Assembly (NCBI GenBank): GCA_002914845.1
Contig: JXTC01000018.1
Span: 826,995 to 890,994, forward strand
Reading direction: 5' to 3'
Length of the DNA: 64,000 nucleotides
Source of the DNA: Trema orientale
Lineage: Eukaryota; Streptophyta; Magnoliopsida; Rosales; Cannabaceae
Under the pieces are notes generated by a model. The model had not been told where the DNA came from, made no database searches, and saw only the letters and a list, made by a program, of their open reading frames with translations. A program made the translations under genes and the position numbers. This document shows positions 62,868 through 64,000 of the stretch, piece after piece (positions within the stretch are counted from its first letter, which is position 1; each line of letters begins with the position of its first letter).

Positions 62868-64000
62868 GGTAATACTTTCTAAGGTGCTCAGCATTCCAAG
62901 CACGGGGTAGTTCATACTCGTTCATTCGAGCAAGCTTGTAGGTTCGAGGAAGAATCTCTTGGGCAATCTTGTAAGGTCTATCCCAATTTGGGCTAAGGGC
63001 TCCAGCTCCTCGTTCTTGGGTGTTGGGCATTGCCCTTCTAGGACCAGATCACCTCTTTTGAACCGTTTCTCTCGGACTCGGGAGTTATAACACTGAGCTA
63101 CCTTCTGCTGATATGCTACGACCCGTATTTGTGCCTATTCGCGTTTTTCCTCCAAGAGGTCTAGATTTCCTTGTAGGAGCTCATAGTTTGTTTCCTGGTT
63201 GTAAGCCTCTACTCTTTGAATTTCTACTTCAAGTTCAACTAGTATCATTGCTTCTGCTCCATACATCATCGAGAATGAAATCTCATTTGTCGTAATTCGA
63301 GTAATTATTCTGTAAGCCCAAAGCATTTTAGGGAGATTGTCGGCCCAAGCCCCTTTAAACTTTTCGAGCTTAGTTTTTATATTATACTTAAGTATCTTGT
63401 TGATTGCTTCGACCTGACCATTACTTTGAGGATGAACAATAGTGGCAAAGCTCTTCGTGATACCATATTTTTCGCATAATTTTTTCATTTCATTACTCTC
63501 GAACTACATGCCATTGTCTGACACGATTTTCTTTAGAACTCTGAATCTGTACATAATGGATTTTGCGATGAATCCAATGATCTTACTCGAGGTGATGGAT
63601 GATAAAGATTTAGCTTCTACCCATTTAGTGAAATAATCAGTAGCGACTACTACATACTTGGCTCCTCCTCGACCAGTTGGAAGCGACCCAATCAAGTCAA
63701 TTCCTCATACTTACAAAAGGCCATGGGGAATTCATTGCGGTTAATTTGGTTGGTGGTACTTTCTAAAAATGGGAGAAATGCTGACATTTGTCGTATCTGT
63801 AATACCCTTGAAGCACACCTTTTCTAGCTAGTAACTGCCCCCTAGAATGGTTACCGCATACTCCCTCGTAGATTTCTCTAAGAATCTAGAGTGCTTCCTC
63901 ATCATTTACACAACGAAGTAGTGGGACCGAGAAGCCTCATTGATATAGCTCGTCATCGAGTAAGATATATCGAACAACACGATACTTCATCTTTCGGGCC
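62868..64000 (-). pseudogene. Ty3/gypsy pol: integrase and C-terminal part, broken
   Basis: Retrotransposon polyprotein 3' part. The integrase core is readable (YVVVATDYFTKWVEAKSL, then VSDNGM), followed by a segment containing HPQSNGQVE. The C-terminal chromo-like region has WNAEHL near 62890. Breaks: in-frame TAG codons near 63509 and 63135, a frameshift near 63035, and in the zinc-binding region (GNHSRGQ to KCQHF) a stop plus a deletion of about a dozen codons before the second Cys. The copy cannot encode a working integrase. Confidence 0.83.

Larger units (their letters stand above)
61658..64000 (-). mobile_element. Ty3/gypsy LTR retrotransposon, decayed, running off the window
   Basis: The element lies on - with its 3' end on the left. 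The 3' LTR spans about 61658-62123 (or from 61586 if both tandem units are counted), reading TGTTATACATC at its 5' end. A polypurine tract (CTGAGGGCAAT on -) sits at about 62124-62134. Pol remnants follow: C-terminal region at about 62868-63110, integrase core at 63135-63695 and the integrase zinc-binding region at about 63790-64000. The rest, including the other LTR, lies outside the window. The LTR resembles the solo LTR at 24049. Confidence 0.82.

Overview
The window is nuclear DNA of a flowering plant, almost certainly a eudicot and probably a rosid. Its genes are split by many AT-rich GT-AG introns, it carries plant-only families (CYP84A ferulate 5-hydroxylase, pectinesterase, plastid aldolase, NERD-type PHD/SWIB/Plus-3/GYF/CCCH protein), it has nuclear tRNA-Glu genes, and the space between genes holds plant transposons (SINE, hAT, MITEs, Ty3/gypsy LTR). 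No bacterial, organellar or CRISPR-like content was seen.

Layout, left to right. (1) 1-8081: two tandem S28 serine proteases of the EDA2 type on +; the first is cut by the window edge, the second is complete, and a SINE lies between them. (2) 8408-10242: a decayed, intron-containing plastid fructose-bisphosphate aldolase on -. (3) 11764-13637: CPP1-type J-like membrane protein on -. (4) 14337-17183: two tRNA-Glu(CTC) genes, a tRNA 3' relic, a 149-bp tandem duplication and a dead hAT transposon with inverted ends. (5) 17655-19258: secreted pectinesterase on +. (6) 19991-23209: PHAF1/UPF0183 homologue on -. (7) 23210-28758: transposon-rich spacer with a solo LTR nested in a MITE and long foldback repeats. 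(8) 28759-35560: NERD-like chromatin protein on +, containing a textbook U12 AT-AC intron. (9) 37089-42957: TMCO4/DUF726 alpha/beta hydrolase on +. (10) 44439-46299: DUF1640/MCUR1-like mitochondrial coiled-coil protein on +. (11) 50449-52124: ferulate 5-hydroxylase (CYP84A) on -. (12) 52125-64000: gene-poor spacer with two MITEs bounded by clear target-site duplications, a third inverted-repeat element, and a broken Ty3/gypsy element running off the right edge.

The genes do not form one pathway. They are mostly housekeeping genes: protease, plastid pigment chaperone, autophagy/phagophore factor, RNA-directed DNA methylation, membrane hydrolase and mitochondrial calcium-uptake regulator. Two cell-wall genes (pectinesterase, lignin P450) sit among them. 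From memory, the gene order resembles two related Arabidopsis segments (around At2g16460-At2g18100 and At3g51090-At3g51140), as expected if this genome kept an undivided ancestral block. Exon borders were set by eye from splice sites, reading phase and recalled homologues; every multi-exon model keeps phase and ends on a stop. No wholly new gene system was found. The most notable points are the U12 intron, several GC-AG introns, the aldolase pseudogene and the well-delimited transposons.
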